This document shows, one piece after another, positions 26,585 to 36,865 of a DNA stretch of 64,000 nt; the first letter of the stretch is position 1, and each line of letters opens with the position of its first letter. The notes under the pieces were generated by a model. It saw nothing but the letters and a program-made list of their open reading frames with translations. It was not told the origin of the DNA and did no database searches. The DNA is from Scandinavium lactucae (GTDB lineage Bacteria; Pseudomonadota; Gammaproteobacteria; Enterobacterales; Enterobacteriaceae), in the NCBI RefSeq assembly GCF_033843265.1, contig NZ_JAWXRD010000001.1, positions 186,001 to 250,000 on the forward strand, written 5' to 3'. The position numbers and the translations under genes were made by a program.

Positions 26585-27871
26585 ATGAAACTGTATAACT
26601 TAAAAGATCATAATGAGCAGGTCAGCTTCGCGCAGGCCGTGACCCAAGGCCTGGGCAAAAATCAGGGGCTATTCTTCCCGCATGACCTGCCGGAATTCAG
26701 CCTGAGCGACATCGACCAACTGCTGAAGCTGGACTTCGTCACCCGCAGCGCCAAAATTCTGTCGGCGTTTATTGGCGATGAAATCGCCCCACAGGAATTG
26801 GAGTCCCGCATTCGTGCGGCGTTCGCGTTCCCGGCCCCGGTGAAAGAGGTGCAGGCCGACGTCGGTTGTCTGGAGCTGTTCCACGGCCCGACCCTGGCGT
26901 TTAAAGATTTCGGCGGTCGCTTTATGGCTCAGATGCTGACCCATATCAGCGGTGACAAACCGGTGACCATTCTGACCGCGACCTCCGGTGACACCGGCGC
27001 GGCGGTAGCACATGCGTTTTACGGCCTGAAGAATGTGCGCGTGGTTATTCTCTATCCGAACGGTAAAATCAGTCCGCTGCAGGAAAAGCTGTTCTGTACC
27101 CTCGGGGGCAACATTGAGACCGTGGCGATTGACGGTGATTTCGATGCCTGCCAGGCCCTGGTGAAACAGGCGTTCGATGACGAAGAGCTGAAAGTGGCGC
27201 TGGGTCTGAACTCTGCCAACTCCATCAATATCAGCCGTCTGCTGGCGCAGATTTGCTACTACTTCGAAGCGGTGGCGCAACTGCCACAAGAGGCGCGGAA
27301 TCAGCTGGTGGTTTCCGTGCCGAGCGGCAACTTTGGTGATTTGACCGCTGGTCTGCTGGCGAAATCACTCGGCCTGCCGGTGAAGCGCTTTATCGCCGCC
27401 ACCAACGTCAACGACACCGTGCCCCGTTTCTTGCAGGAAGGCAGCTGGAAACCGAAGTCGACTCAGGCCACGCTCTCTAACGCCATGGACGTCAGCCAGC
27501 CGAATAACTGGCCGCGTGTGGAAGAACTGTTCCGTCGTAAAGAGTGGCGTCTGAATGATCTCGGCTATGCGGCGGTGGACGATGAGACCACGAAAGCCAC
27601 CCTGCGCGAGTTGCAGGACATGGGTTATACCTCAGAGCCTCATGCCGCGGTGGCGTACCGGGCGCTGCGTGACCAGCTGAATCCAGGCGAGTACGGCCTG
27701 TTCCTCGGCACGGCGCATCCGGCAAAATTCAAAGAGAGCGTTGAGGCTATCCTTGAGACCACGCTGCCGCTGCCGAAAGAGCTGGCGGATCGCGCGGATC
27801 TGCCGCTGCTGTCTCATCACCTGCCCGCCGACTTTGCGGCACTGCGTAAGCTGATGATGGAAAAGGCGTAA
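26585..27871 (+). CDS. thrC: Threonine synthase
   Basis: ThrC is a PLP enzyme converting phosphohomoserine to threonine. Its 428 residues equal E. coli. The PLP lysine lies in the LAFKDFGGRF motif near residue 107, followed by TATSGDTGAAVAHAF and the phosphate-cup sequence SVPSGNFGDLTAG. It is the last gene of thrLABC and is followed by a strong terminator. Confidence 0.98.
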   Translation: MKLYNLKDHNEQVSFAQAVTQGLGKNQGLFFPHDLPEFSLSDIDQLLKLDFVTRSAKILSAFIGDEIAPQELESRIRAAFAFPAPVKEVQADVGCLELFHGPTLAFKDFGGRFMAQMLTHISGDKPVTILTATSGDTGAAVAHAFYGLKNVRVVILYPNGKISPLQEKLFCTLGGNIETVAIDGDFDACQALVKQAFDDEELKVALGLNSANSINISRLLAQICYYFEAVAQLPQEARNQLVVSVPSGNFGDLTAGLLAKSLGLPVKRFIAATNVNDTVPRFLQEGSWKPKSTQATLSNAMDVSQPNNWPRVEELFRRKEWRLNDLGYAAVDDETTKATLRELQDMGYTSEPHAAVAYRALRDQLNPGEYGLFLGTAHPAKFKESVEAILETTLPLPKELADRADLPLLSHHLPADFAALRKLMMEKA

Positions 27872-27886
27872 CCTCTCTTTTCCCCA

Positions 27887-27924
27887 CAAAAAGCCGGGAC
27901 AGCATAGCTGAGCCCGGCTTTTTT
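27887..27924 (+). terminator. thr operon terminator
   Basis: A stem AAGCCGGG/CCCGGCTT (27891-27898 with 27913-27920) with an A-run before and T-run after lies 20 bases past the thrC stop. Confidence 0.92.
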
Positions 27925-28094
27925 ATGCCTGAAATGTGGAGAAAAAAGGGAGGAAATCAGCAGGAATTAAGGACAAATTCCCAATAAATGCGGGTGCTTA
28001 GAGATTAGGATTGCGGAGAATAACAACGCTGTCTTCCAAAGCGTAACCTTCTTCCATCGACCCAAATTGGGCAAAGATGAGAATGGAGTAACCT

Positions 28095-28391
28095 ATGTCA
28101 AACTTGAAACCTGTCCTTCTTGCGCTTTCTATGATGCTGGTGGCTCCGGCGGCGGTTCACGCCTCAGAAATTACGCTGGTTCCGGCGGTCAAACTACAGA
28201 TTGGCGACCAGGATAACCGCGGTCACTACTGGGATGGTGGCAACTGGCGCGACCACGACTGGTGGGACCATCACTACGAACGCTACAACAACCACTGGCG
28301 CGCACGTGATAATCATCATGACCATCACGATGATCGCCACGATAATCATCACGATAACGGCAATCACTATGGTCAATACAAACACCACTAA
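28095..28391 (+). CDS. yaaX: YaaX, secreted DUF2502-type protein with His-rich tail
   Basis: This 98-residue protein has a signal peptide (VLLALSMMLVAPAAVHA, cleavage near residue 23) and the family core SEITLVPAVKLQIGDQDNRG, then HYWDGGNWRDHDWW. The C-terminal third is almost entirely His, Asp and Asn (NHHDHHDDRHDNHHDNGNHY), unlike the Pro/His/Gly tail of E. coli YaaX. Metal binding in the periplasm is a reasonable guess but not shown. The position between thrC and yaaA is as in E. coli. Its function is unknown. Confidence 0.85.
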   Translation: MSNLKPVLLALSMMLVAPAAVHASEITLVPAVKLQIGDQDNRGHYWDGGNWRDHDWWDHHYERYNNHWRARDNHHDHHDDRHDNHHDNGNHYGQYKHH

Positions 28392-28393
28392 GC

Positions 28394-28420
28394 AAAACGC
28401 CAGCATTGCGCTGGCGTTTT
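28394..28420. terminator. Bidirectional terminator yaaX/yaaA
   Basis: AAAACGCCAGC and GCTGGCGTTTT form a compact stem between the convergent genes. It ends four bases before the yaaA stop codon. Confidence 0.9.
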
Positions 28421-28423
28421 CTT

Positions 28424-29197
28424 TTACTGCTCGTGACGTTTAAACACTAACTCGCCGTCAACCGAACTCGCTTCATCAAAGAAATACCCCTCGCTATCAA
28501 ACCCTTTCAGCTGCTCAGGTGTCGTCAGACGATTTTCAATAATGTAGCGGCTCATCAGGCCCCGCGCTTTCTTGGCGTAGAAGCTGATGACTTTGAATTT
28601 GCCGTTCTTCTCATCGAGGAACACCGGCTTAATAATCTGCCCTTTCAATGCTTTTGGCTTCACCGCCCGGAAGTATTCGTCGGACGCGAGGTTGATGACG
28701 ATGTCATCGCCTTGGGCGTTGAGCGCTTCATTGAGCTTATTGGTGATGATGTCGCCCCAGAAGTGGTACAGGTCTTTGCCTTTGGCGTTCTCCAGGCGGA
28801 TCCCCATTTCAAGGCGATACGGCTGCATTAAATCCAGCGGACGCAGCACGCCGTACAAACCTGAAAGCATACGCAGATGCTGCTGGGCAAAATCAAAATC
28901 GGCTTCGCTAAATTCTTCAGCCTGCAGGCCCGTGTAAACATCGCCTTTAAACGCGAGGATCGCCGGGCGGGCGTTTTGCGGGGTGAAATCCGGGTGCCAG
29001 TCGTGAAAACGCGTGGCGTTGAGATCGGCGAGCTTGTCGCTGATGCTCATCAGTTTGCCAATCTGCGGGGCAGACAGCTTGCGAGCGACGCTAATCAGCT
29101 GCTGGGAATAGTCCAGCAACTCAGGTTGGGTGTAGCGTGCCGTCGGCAGGTCGCTTTGGTAATCCAGCGTTTTAGCAGGTGAAATCAGAATCAGCAT
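28424..29197 (-). CDS. yaaA: Peroxide stress protein YaaA
   Basis: YaaA (DUF328/UPF0246) limits intracellular unincorporated iron during hydrogen peroxide stress and is OxyR-induced in E. coli. It has 257 residues, against 258. The N-terminal MLILISPAKTLDYQ and the central LSGLYGVLRPLDLMQPYRLEMG are family hallmarks. The start at 29197 follows AAGGACTG. Regulation by OxyR is known from E. coli; no operator was identified here. Confidence 0.95.
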   Translation of the reverse strand: MLILISPAKTLDYQSDLPTARYTQPELLDYSQQLISVARKLSAPQIGKLMSISDKLADLNATRFHDWHPDFTPQNARPAILAFKGDVYTGLQAEEFSEADFDFAQQHLRMLSGLYGVLRPLDLMQPYRLEMGIRLENAKGKDLYHFWGDIITNKLNEALNAQGDDIVINLASDEYFRAVKPKALKGQIIKPVFLDEKNGKFKVISFYAKKARGLMSRYIIENRLTTPEQLKGFDSEGYFFDEASSVDGELVFKRHEQ

Positions 29198-29263
29198 AAT
29201 CAGTCCTTGCGGCCATTTTTCCGTGACTTTAGCAAAAAATGGCCGTGAAAGGATCGATAGCTG

Positions 29264-30694
29264 TTATTGGCGCGGCACATCATCCCAGGTTCCTGGGGCA
29301 AGCTGCTGTTCAATTTCCGGATAGCGTGCCGGATCGAACACCGGTTTAACCCCGAGCTTTCTTTGGCGGAGGTAATCGCTGGCGATAATACGCACTACCG
29401 GCGACAGCAGCAGGATCGCCGTCAGGTTGGTGATTGCCATCAGCGCCATGATGATATCTGCCAGTTGCCACACTACGGGCAGGCTCAGCATCGTGCCCAG
29501 CATGACCATCACCAGAGTGGTTATTCGCAGCAGCCAGACGTTGCGCGGGCTGTTCAGCTTCAGGTAAATCAGATTATTTTCGGCATAAATATAGTTGGCG
29601 ACAATCGAGCTGAAGGCGAACAGCAGGACAATTGCCGCGACAAATTCTGCCCCCCAGCGTCCGGCAAAATAGGCCATTGCTTTTTGCACCAGCTGAATGC
29701 CGTCCACAGACGTTTGGGCGGTGTCGTACCCGGCCAGCAGCAGTACCATTGCGGTAGCGGTACAAATGATCAACGTATCGACCAGCACGCCAATCATTTG
29801 CACGATGCCCTGCGCGGCAGGGTGCGGCGGCCATGATGCCGCAGCGGCGGCAGCGTTGGGTGTGGAACCCATGCCCGCTTCGTTGGAGAACATCCCGCGT
29901 TGAAAGCCGCTGGTCAGCGCCTGGCTGATGGTATAACCGACGGCCCCTGCCGCCGCTTCCTGCCAGCCGAAGGCGCTGCGAATAATGGTTTCGATAACCA
30001 TGGGTATTTGATTCAGGTGCCACAGGCTGATGATCACGCTGGCGCTCATCCACAGAGCGGCCATGATCGGCACTAACCATTGCATCAGTTTGGCGACGCT
30101 GCGCAGCCCACGCACGATGACCAGCAGAGTAAAAATCATGAGTCCCACGCCGCATACGACTTTCGGCAAGTCAAAGGCGAAGTGCATGGCATTAGAGACC
30201 GAGTTGGCTTGCACGGTATTGAAGATGAGCCCGTAAGCCAGCAGCAGGAAGACCGAGAACAGCACGCCCATCCAGCGCATCCCGAGACCGCGGGACATAT
30301 ACCACGCCGGGCCGCCGCGAAACTGGCCGCTGGCATCGCGCTCTTTGTAGAGCTGTGCCAGAGAGCATTCGGCGAAGCTGCTCGCCATGCCGATGATTGC
30401 CGAAACCCACATCCAGAATACGGCACCCGGGCCACCGGCGGTGATCGCAATGGCGACCCCGGCCAGATTACCGCTGCCAACGCGTGCGGCGAGACTGGTG
30501 CACAGCGCCTGGAATGCGGTCAGACCGCCCGACTGTGGGCTGAGGCTGCGTTTGAGGCTCTTGGGGAAATGACGAAGATAGCGAAACTGGATATAGCCCG
30601 TTCGCCAGGTAAACCACGCTCCGGCACCCAGCAACAGGTAAATCATTACCGAGCCCCAGAGGATTTCGTTCATAAAAGAGAGAAATTCAGGCAT
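29264..30694 (-). CDS. yaaJ: Alanine/glycine:cation symporter family transporter YaaJ
   Basis: This is a 476-residue inner-membrane protein of the AGCS family, with about ten or more hydrophobic helices, that imports small neutral amino acids with sodium or protons. Family motifs are GSGNLAGVAIAITAGGPGAVFWMW and NEAGMGSTPNAAAAA. The substrate of E. coli YaaJ is not firmly established. The gene is transcribed divergently from talB, with about 200 bases between them, and ends 67 bases before the yaaA start. Confidence 0.93.
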   Translation of the reverse strand: MPEFLSFMNEILWGSVMIYLLLGAGAWFTWRTGYIQFRYLRHFPKSLKRSLSPQSGGLTAFQALCTSLAARVGSGNLAGVAIAITAGGPGAVFWMWVSAIIGMASSFAECSLAQLYKERDASGQFRGGPAWYMSRGLGMRWMGVLFSVFLLLAYGLIFNTVQANSVSNAMHFAFDLPKVVCGVGLMIFTLLVIVRGLRSVAKLMQWLVPIMAALWMSASVIISLWHLNQIPMVIETIIRSAFGWQEAAAGAVGYTISQALTSGFQRGMFSNEAGMGSTPNAAAAAASWPPHPAAQGIVQMIGVLVDTLIICTATAMVLLLAGYDTAQTSVDGIQLVQKAMAYFAGRWGAEFVAAIVLLFAFSSIVANYIYAENNLIYLKLNSPRNVWLLRITTLVMVMLGTMLSLPVVWQLADIIMALMAITNLTAILLLSPVVRIIASDYLRQRKLGVKPVFDPARYPEIEQQLAPGTWDDVPRQ

Positions 30695-30896
30695 TTAACG
30701 TCCTTTCATCGATGCCGGAGACCATTGTAAGCGCTACCATTTTGTGACAATCCGTTATCTGGCAGGCGAGGAATAATCTCAGTTTATCATACTCTGCGCT
30801 CTTGAACCGTCTGCGGTTGCGCTGACACCGGGGCGTGATATTATCGGAGCAGACCGGTTACATCCCCCTAACAGCTGTTTAAAGAGAAAGACTATC

Positions 30897-31850
30897 ATGA
30901 CGGATAAATTGACCTCCCTGCGTCAGTACACAACCGTAGTGGCTGACACTGGAGACATCGCGGCAATGAAGCTGTATCAGCCTCAGGATGCGACAACCAA
31001 CCCTTCTCTGATCCTCGGCGCAGCCCAGATCCCTGAATACCGTAAGCTGATTGATGAAGCGATTGCCTGGGCGAAAAGCCAGAGCAGCAACCGTGAGCAG
31101 CAGATTGTCGACGCAACTGACAAACTGGCGGTAAACATCGGTCTGGAGATCCTGAAACTGATCCCGGGTCGCATCTCTACCGAAGTTGACGCACGTCTGT
31201 CCTACGACACCGAAGGCTCTATCGCCAAAGCAAAACACCTGATCAAGCTTTACAACGATGCGGGCATCAGCAACGACCGTATCCTGATCAAACTGGCTTC
31301 CACCTGGCAGGGCATCCGTGCCGCTGAGCAGCTGGAAAAAGAAGGCATCAACTGTAACCTGACTCTGCTGTTCTCCTTTGCCCAGGCGCGTGCCTGTGCC
31401 GAAGCGGGCGTGTTCCTGATTTCTCCATTCGTGGGCCGTATCCTCGACTGGTACAAATCCAACACGGATAAGAAAGAGTATGCTCCAGCAGAAGATCCAG
31501 GCGTGGTATCGGTGTCTGAAATCTACAGCTACTACAAACAGCACGGCTACGAAACTGTCGTGATGGGTGCAAGCTTCCGTAACGTGGGTGAAATCCTGGA
31601 ACTGGCTGGCTGTGACCGCCTGACCATTGCACCTGCGCTGCTGAAAGAGTTGGCTGAGTCTGAAGGCGCTATCGAACGTAAACTGGTTTACACCGGTGAA
31701 GTGAAAGCCCGTCCAGAGCGCATCACTGAATCCCAGTTCCTGTGGCAGCACAACCAGGATCCGATGGCAGTAGACAAACTGGCGGACGGTATCCGTAAGT
31801 TTGCTATCGACCAGGAAAAACTGGAAAAAATGATCGGCGACCTGCTGTAA
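30897..31850 (+). CDS. talB: Transaldolase B
   Basis: TalB transfers a dihydroxyacetone unit in the non-oxidative pentose phosphate pathway. It has 317 residues, as in E. coli. The Schiff-base lysine is Lys132 (RILIKLASTWQG), with Asp17 in ADTGD and Glu96 in STEVDARLSYD. It is monocistronic, followed by a terminator-like stem. The start at 30897 has AAAGAG upstream. Confidence 0.98.
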   Translation: MTDKLTSLRQYTTVVADTGDIAAMKLYQPQDATTNPSLILGAAQIPEYRKLIDEAIAWAKSQSSNREQQIVDATDKLAVNIGLEILKLIPGRISTEVDARLSYDTEGSIAKAKHLIKLYNDAGISNDRILIKLASTWQGIRAAEQLEKEGINCNLTLLFSFAQARACAEAGVFLISPFVGRILDWYKSNTDKKEYAPAEDPGVVSVSEIYSYYKQHGYETVVMGASFRNVGEILELAGCDRLTIAPALLKELAESEGAIERKLVYTGEVKARPERITESQFLWQHNQDPMAVDKLADGIRKFAIDQEKLEKMIGDLL

Positions 31851-31857
31851 TCATTCG

Positions 31858-31883
31858 GGTGTGACCGGCTCTCCGGTCACACC
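31858..31883 (+). terminator. talB terminator-like stem-loop
   Basis: The perfect 11-bp stem GGTGTGACCGG/CCGGTCACACC with a 4-base loop lies eight bases past the talB stop. The downstream T tract (TTCCTCG) is weak. Confidence 0.75.
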
Positions 31884-31958
31884 TTCCTCGCGTAATTTGT
31901 CTCTGTTTCCCCTCAGCGTGTATCATTCCGCCTAACCGCATTTTTGAACGGAATAGAT

Positions 31959-32546
31959 ATGAACACACTTCGCATTGGCCTTGTTTCCATCTCCGATCGT
32001 GCCTCCAGTGGTGTATACCAGGACAAAGGTATTCCCGCGCTCGAAGCCTGGCTGGCCCGCGCATTAACCACGCCTTTTGAACTGCAAACTCGCCTGATCC
32101 CTGACGAACAGCCGATCATCGAACAAACCCTGTGCGAGCTGGTAGATGAAATGAGCTGCCATTTGGTATTAACCACCGGCGGAACCGGCCCGGCGCGTCG
32201 GGATGTGACCCCGGATGCCACTCTTGCGATCGCCGACCGTGAAATGCCGGGCTTCGGGGAGCAAATGCGCCAGATAAGCCTGCACTTTGTGCCGACGGCC
32301 ATTCTGTCGCGTCAGGTGGGCGTCATCCGCAAGCAGGCGCTGATCCTCAATCTACCAGGGCAACCGAAATCGATTCAGGAGACGCTGGAAGGCGTGAAAG
32401 ACGAGGCCGGGAAGGTGTTGGTTCATGGTATTTTTGCAAGTGTACCGTATTGTGTACAGTTGCTGGAGGGGCCGTATGTTGAAACTGACCCGCAGGTTGT
32501 CGCCGCTTTTCGCCCGAAAAGTGCCCGTCGTGAAACTCAACCCTGA
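31959..32546 (+). CDS. mog: Molybdopterin adenylyltransferase
   Basis: Mog adenylylates molybdopterin before molybdenum insertion. It has 195 residues, equal to E. coli. The GGTGPARRDVTPDA signature and the acidic SDRASSG motif are visible. The start at 31959 (MNTLRIGLV) matches the family, and an in-frame ATG five codons upstream is not used. In E. coli satP follows directly; here a transporter gene is inserted after mog. Confidence 0.96.
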   Translation: MNTLRIGLVSISDRASSGVYQDKGIPALEAWLARALTTPFELQTRLIPDEQPIIEQTLCELVDEMSCHLVLTTGGTGPARRDVTPDATLAIADREMPGFGEQMRQISLHFVPTAILSRQVGVIRKQALILNLPGQPKSIQETLEGVKDEAGKVLVHGIFASVPYCVQLLEGPYVETDPQVVAAFRPKSARRETQP

Positions 32547-32585
32547 ATAGAGCGTTGTTGTAAAATATGCGTTGCGGGCCAAAGA

Positions 32586-32614
32586 TTGACCGTTGGTTTA
32601 CAGTGTAGTAATTT
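32586..32614 (+). promoter_or_regulatory. Candidate sigma70 promoter of the MHS transporter gene
   Basis: TTGACC (32586-32591), a 17-base spacer and TAATTT (32609-32614) lie 45 bases before the start codon, consistent with separate transcription from mog. Confidence 0.5.
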
Positions 32615-32658
32615 TTTCTTTACGACACCTGTAAATCAATCAAAACAAATGGCCCGCT

Positions 32659-33957
32659 ATGTCACACTCTGCACGACCTCTGAACCGACAGGATTATAAA
32701 ACCCTGACGCTGGCCGCCCTCGGCGGTGCGCTGGAGTTTTATGATTTCATCATCTTCGTCTTCTTTGCCGCGGTAATTGGCGAGCTCTTCTTCCCGCCGG
32801 ATATTCCTGAATGGCTGCGCCAGGTGCAGACCTTCGGCATTTTTGCCGCAGGCTACCTGGCACGTCCGCTTGGCGGCATCATCATGGCGCACTTTGGCGA
32901 TTTGGTCGGGCGTAAAAAGATGTTCACACTCAGCATTTTGCTGATGGCGGTGCCGACGCTGTTGATTGGCCTGCTGCCGACCTACGCGTCGGTGGGGATT
33001 ATCGCGCCGTTACTTCTGCTGCTGATGCGCGTCCTGCAAGGTGCGGCGATTGGCGGGGAAGTACCAGGGGCGTGGGTGTTTGTGGCCGAGCACGTGCCCG
33101 CCCAGCGCATCGGCATTGCCTGCGGAACGCTCACGGCGGGGCTGACTGTCGGGATTTTGCTTGGCTCGGTGGTGGCGACGCTTATCAATACCAGCCTGAC
33201 GCAGCAGGCGATTCACGACGGTGGTTGGCGGATCCCCTTCCTGCTCGGCGGGGCGTTTGGCCTGGTGGCGATGTATCTGCGTCGCTGGCTACAGGAGACG
33301 CCAGTGTTCCTCGAAATGCAAAAGCGTAAGCAGTTGGCGCAGGAGCTGCCGGTGAAATCAGTGGTGATGAAGCATCAGAAAGCGGTGGTTATCTCGATGC
33401 TGCTGACCTGGCTGCTGTCGGCGGGGATCGTGGTGGTTATCCTGATGTCCCCGGTATGGTTGCAAAAGCATTACGGTTTTGCCCCTGCACTGACCTTACA
33501 GGCCAACAGCATTGCCACCATTATGCTCTGCATCGGCTGTCTGCTGGCAGGCCTGGCGGCCGATAAATTCGGTGCCAGCCGCACCTTTATTATTGGCAGC
33601 CTAATGTTAGCGGCATCGAGCTGGGCGTTTTATCACCTGGCGGGCACGTCGGCGTCACATCTGTTTATGCTCTACGAGCTGGTAGGATTGTGCGTCGGGG
33701 TGGTTGGTGCGGTGCCGTATGTGATGGTCCGGGCGTTTCCGGCGGAAGTGCGTTTCACCGGCATCTCATTCTCTTACAACGTCTCCTACGCTATTTTCGG
33801 CGGGCTGACGCCGATTGCGGTTACGCTGTTGATGGGGGTCTCGCCAATGGCCCCGGCCTGGTATGTGCTGGCGCTGTCGCTGGTGGGATTGGGATTAGGA
33901 CTCTGGCTGCGGCAAACGTATATTGCGCCAGAAAAGGCGTCGTTGGCGACGCACTAA
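32659..33957 (+). CDS. MHS-family (ProP-like) MFS transporter
   Basis: This 432-residue, 12-helix major facilitator is of the metabolite:H+ symporter type. The MHS-type N-terminus GALEFYDFIIFVFFAAVIG and the loop-2/3 motif GDLVGRKKMFT, followed by MRVLQGAAIGGEVPGAWVFVAEH, place it with ProP, KgtP and ShiA-like carriers. Substrate specificity cannot be read. No Shine-Dalgarno sequence is apparent before the ATG. The gene lies between mog and satP, where E. coli K-12 has none, and is closed by a bidirectional terminator. It is not clearly foreign in codon use. Confidence 0.85.
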   Translation: MSHSARPLNRQDYKTLTLAALGGALEFYDFIIFVFFAAVIGELFFPPDIPEWLRQVQTFGIFAAGYLARPLGGIIMAHFGDLVGRKKMFTLSILLMAVPTLLIGLLPTYASVGIIAPLLLLLMRVLQGAAIGGEVPGAWVFVAEHVPAQRIGIACGTLTAGLTVGILLGSVVATLINTSLTQQAIHDGGWRIPFLLGGAFGLVAMYLRRWLQETPVFLEMQKRKQLAQELPVKSVVMKHQKAVVISMLLTWLLSAGIVVVILMSPVWLQKHYGFAPALTLQANSIATIMLCIGCLLAGLAADKFGASRTFIIGSLMLAASSWAFYHLAGTSASHLFMLYELVGLCVGVVGAVPYVMVRAFPAEVRFTGISFSYNVSYAIFGGLTPIAVTLLMGVSPMAPAWYVLALSLVGLGLGLWLRQTYIAPEKASLATH

Positions 33958-33985
33958 AAAGAAGCCGGGCAGTGCCCGGCTTTTT
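33956..33985. terminator. Bidirectional terminator between MHS transporter and satP
   Basis: A stem AAGCCGGGC/GCCCGGCTT with a 3-base loop, an A-run before and TTT after, lies between convergent genes. Confidence 0.92.
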
Positions 33986-33999
33986 AATCTCGATGAAAA

Positions 34000-34566
34000 T
34001 TAACGCTTTTCACCGATTGGCAGCACGGTGCGGCCGAACTGTTCGTTCAGCACTTCACCCATTGCCAACCAGATAGCGCTCGCGCCGCACACCAGACCAA
34101 TCCAGCCTGCGATACGTACGATGCCTTCGTGGTCCGCCAGATGACCGATAGCCAACAGGGCAAACAGCACGGTCAGGCTCAGGAACACGAATTGCAGCAT
34201 ACGTGGACCGGTCAGAGTACCGAAGAACATGAACAGGGTGAATACACCCCACAGGCCCAGGTACATCCCCATGAAGTGCGCGTTAGCCGGTTCGGCCAGG
34301 CCCATTTTCGGCATAATCAGAATGGCGACCAGGGTCAGCCAGAAAGAACCATAAGAGGTGAATGCAGTCAGACCGAAAGTATTCCCTTTTTTAAACTCCA
34401 GCAGGCCCGCAAAAATTTGCGCCAGTCCGCCGTAAAAAATACCCATCGCCAAAATGGCAGTATCAAACTGGAAAAGACCGCTGTTTGCCAGGTTCAACAG
34501 GATGGTAGTCATGCCGAAGCCCATCAGGCCCAGCGGTGCTGGGTTAGCCAACTTAGTGTTAACCAT
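34000..34566 (-). CDS. satP: Succinate-acetate/proton symporter SatP
   Basis: SatP (YaaH, AceTr family) takes up acetate and succinate. Its 188 residues equal E. coli. The family signature NPAPLGLMGFG is at about residues 8-18. Six hydrophobic helices are visible, including FDTAILAMGIFYGGLAQIF and FTSYGSFWLTLVAILI. In E. coli yaaW and yaaI separate satP from dnaK; here the next gene is dnaK, divergently placed. Confidence 0.97.
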   Translation of the reverse strand: MVNTKLANPAPLGLMGFGMTTILLNLANSGLFQFDTAILAMGIFYGGLAQIFAGLLEFKKGNTFGLTAFTSYGSFWLTLVAILIMPKMGLAEPANAHFMGMYLGLWGVFTLFMFFGTLTGPRMLQFVFLSLTVLFALLAIGHLADHEGIVRIAGWIGLVCGASAIWLAMGEVLNEQFGRTVLPIGEKR

Positions 34567-34705
34567 ATTTCCTCAAAAACTTATTAATAAAGGGGGAAAA
34601 GTTGTAAACCCCTGCCAATCCTCTGGCAGCGGGGCGCGGCATAATAATCAGAGCCATGCCCGCCGTCTATGATCTGAGCAGGGTGAAATTAAAAAATTTT
34701 TTATG

Positions 34706-34815
34706 CTTCCCCCTTGATGCCCGATGTTACGACCCCATCTTGTATGCAACCGCAGTGGTGAGCCTGGAAAAAAAAGCATTAGGGCGCTTGAAACAACACG
34801 TTTCGCCCTTATTAC
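34706..34815 (+). promoter_or_regulatory. Two sigma32 heat-shock promoters of dnaKJ
   Basis: P1: TCCCCCTTGAT at 34708-34718, then CCCCATCT at 34733-34740. P2: CGCTTGAAA at 34785-34793, then CGCCCTTAT at 34804-34812. Both match the sigma32 pattern CTTGAA plus CCCCAT and correspond to E. coli dnaK P1 and P2. Confidence 0.87.
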
Positions 34816-34861
34816 AGGTTCACAACCACATGTTGATCGAATTTTTAGTGGAGACGTTTAG

Positions 34862-36778
<1,917 letters not shown>

Positions 36779-36804
36779 TCGCCCTTATGCAGGGTAATTA
36801 ACTG

Positions 36805-36838
36805 GCACGGGCGTAGGAGTTTACTCTTACGCCCGTGC
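36805..36838 (+). promoter_or_regulatory. dnaK-dnaJ intercistronic hairpin
   Basis: GCACGGGCGTAGGAG pairs with CTCTTACGCCCGTGC (one mismatch, 4-base loop), giving a 15-bp stem. No T tract follows, so it is more likely an RNA processing or stability element, or a partial attenuator, than a full terminator. Confidence 0.75.
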
Positions 36839-36865
36839 TCGCATGTTAAGGGTAGAAAAACAGAA

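Noticed and set aside
32574..32657. Inverted repeat GCGGGCCA/TGGCCCGC around the MHS leader, considered as a riboswitch-like hairpin
   Set aside because: The likely promoter lies between the arms, so the left arm would not be in the transcript; probably chance or a DNA site.
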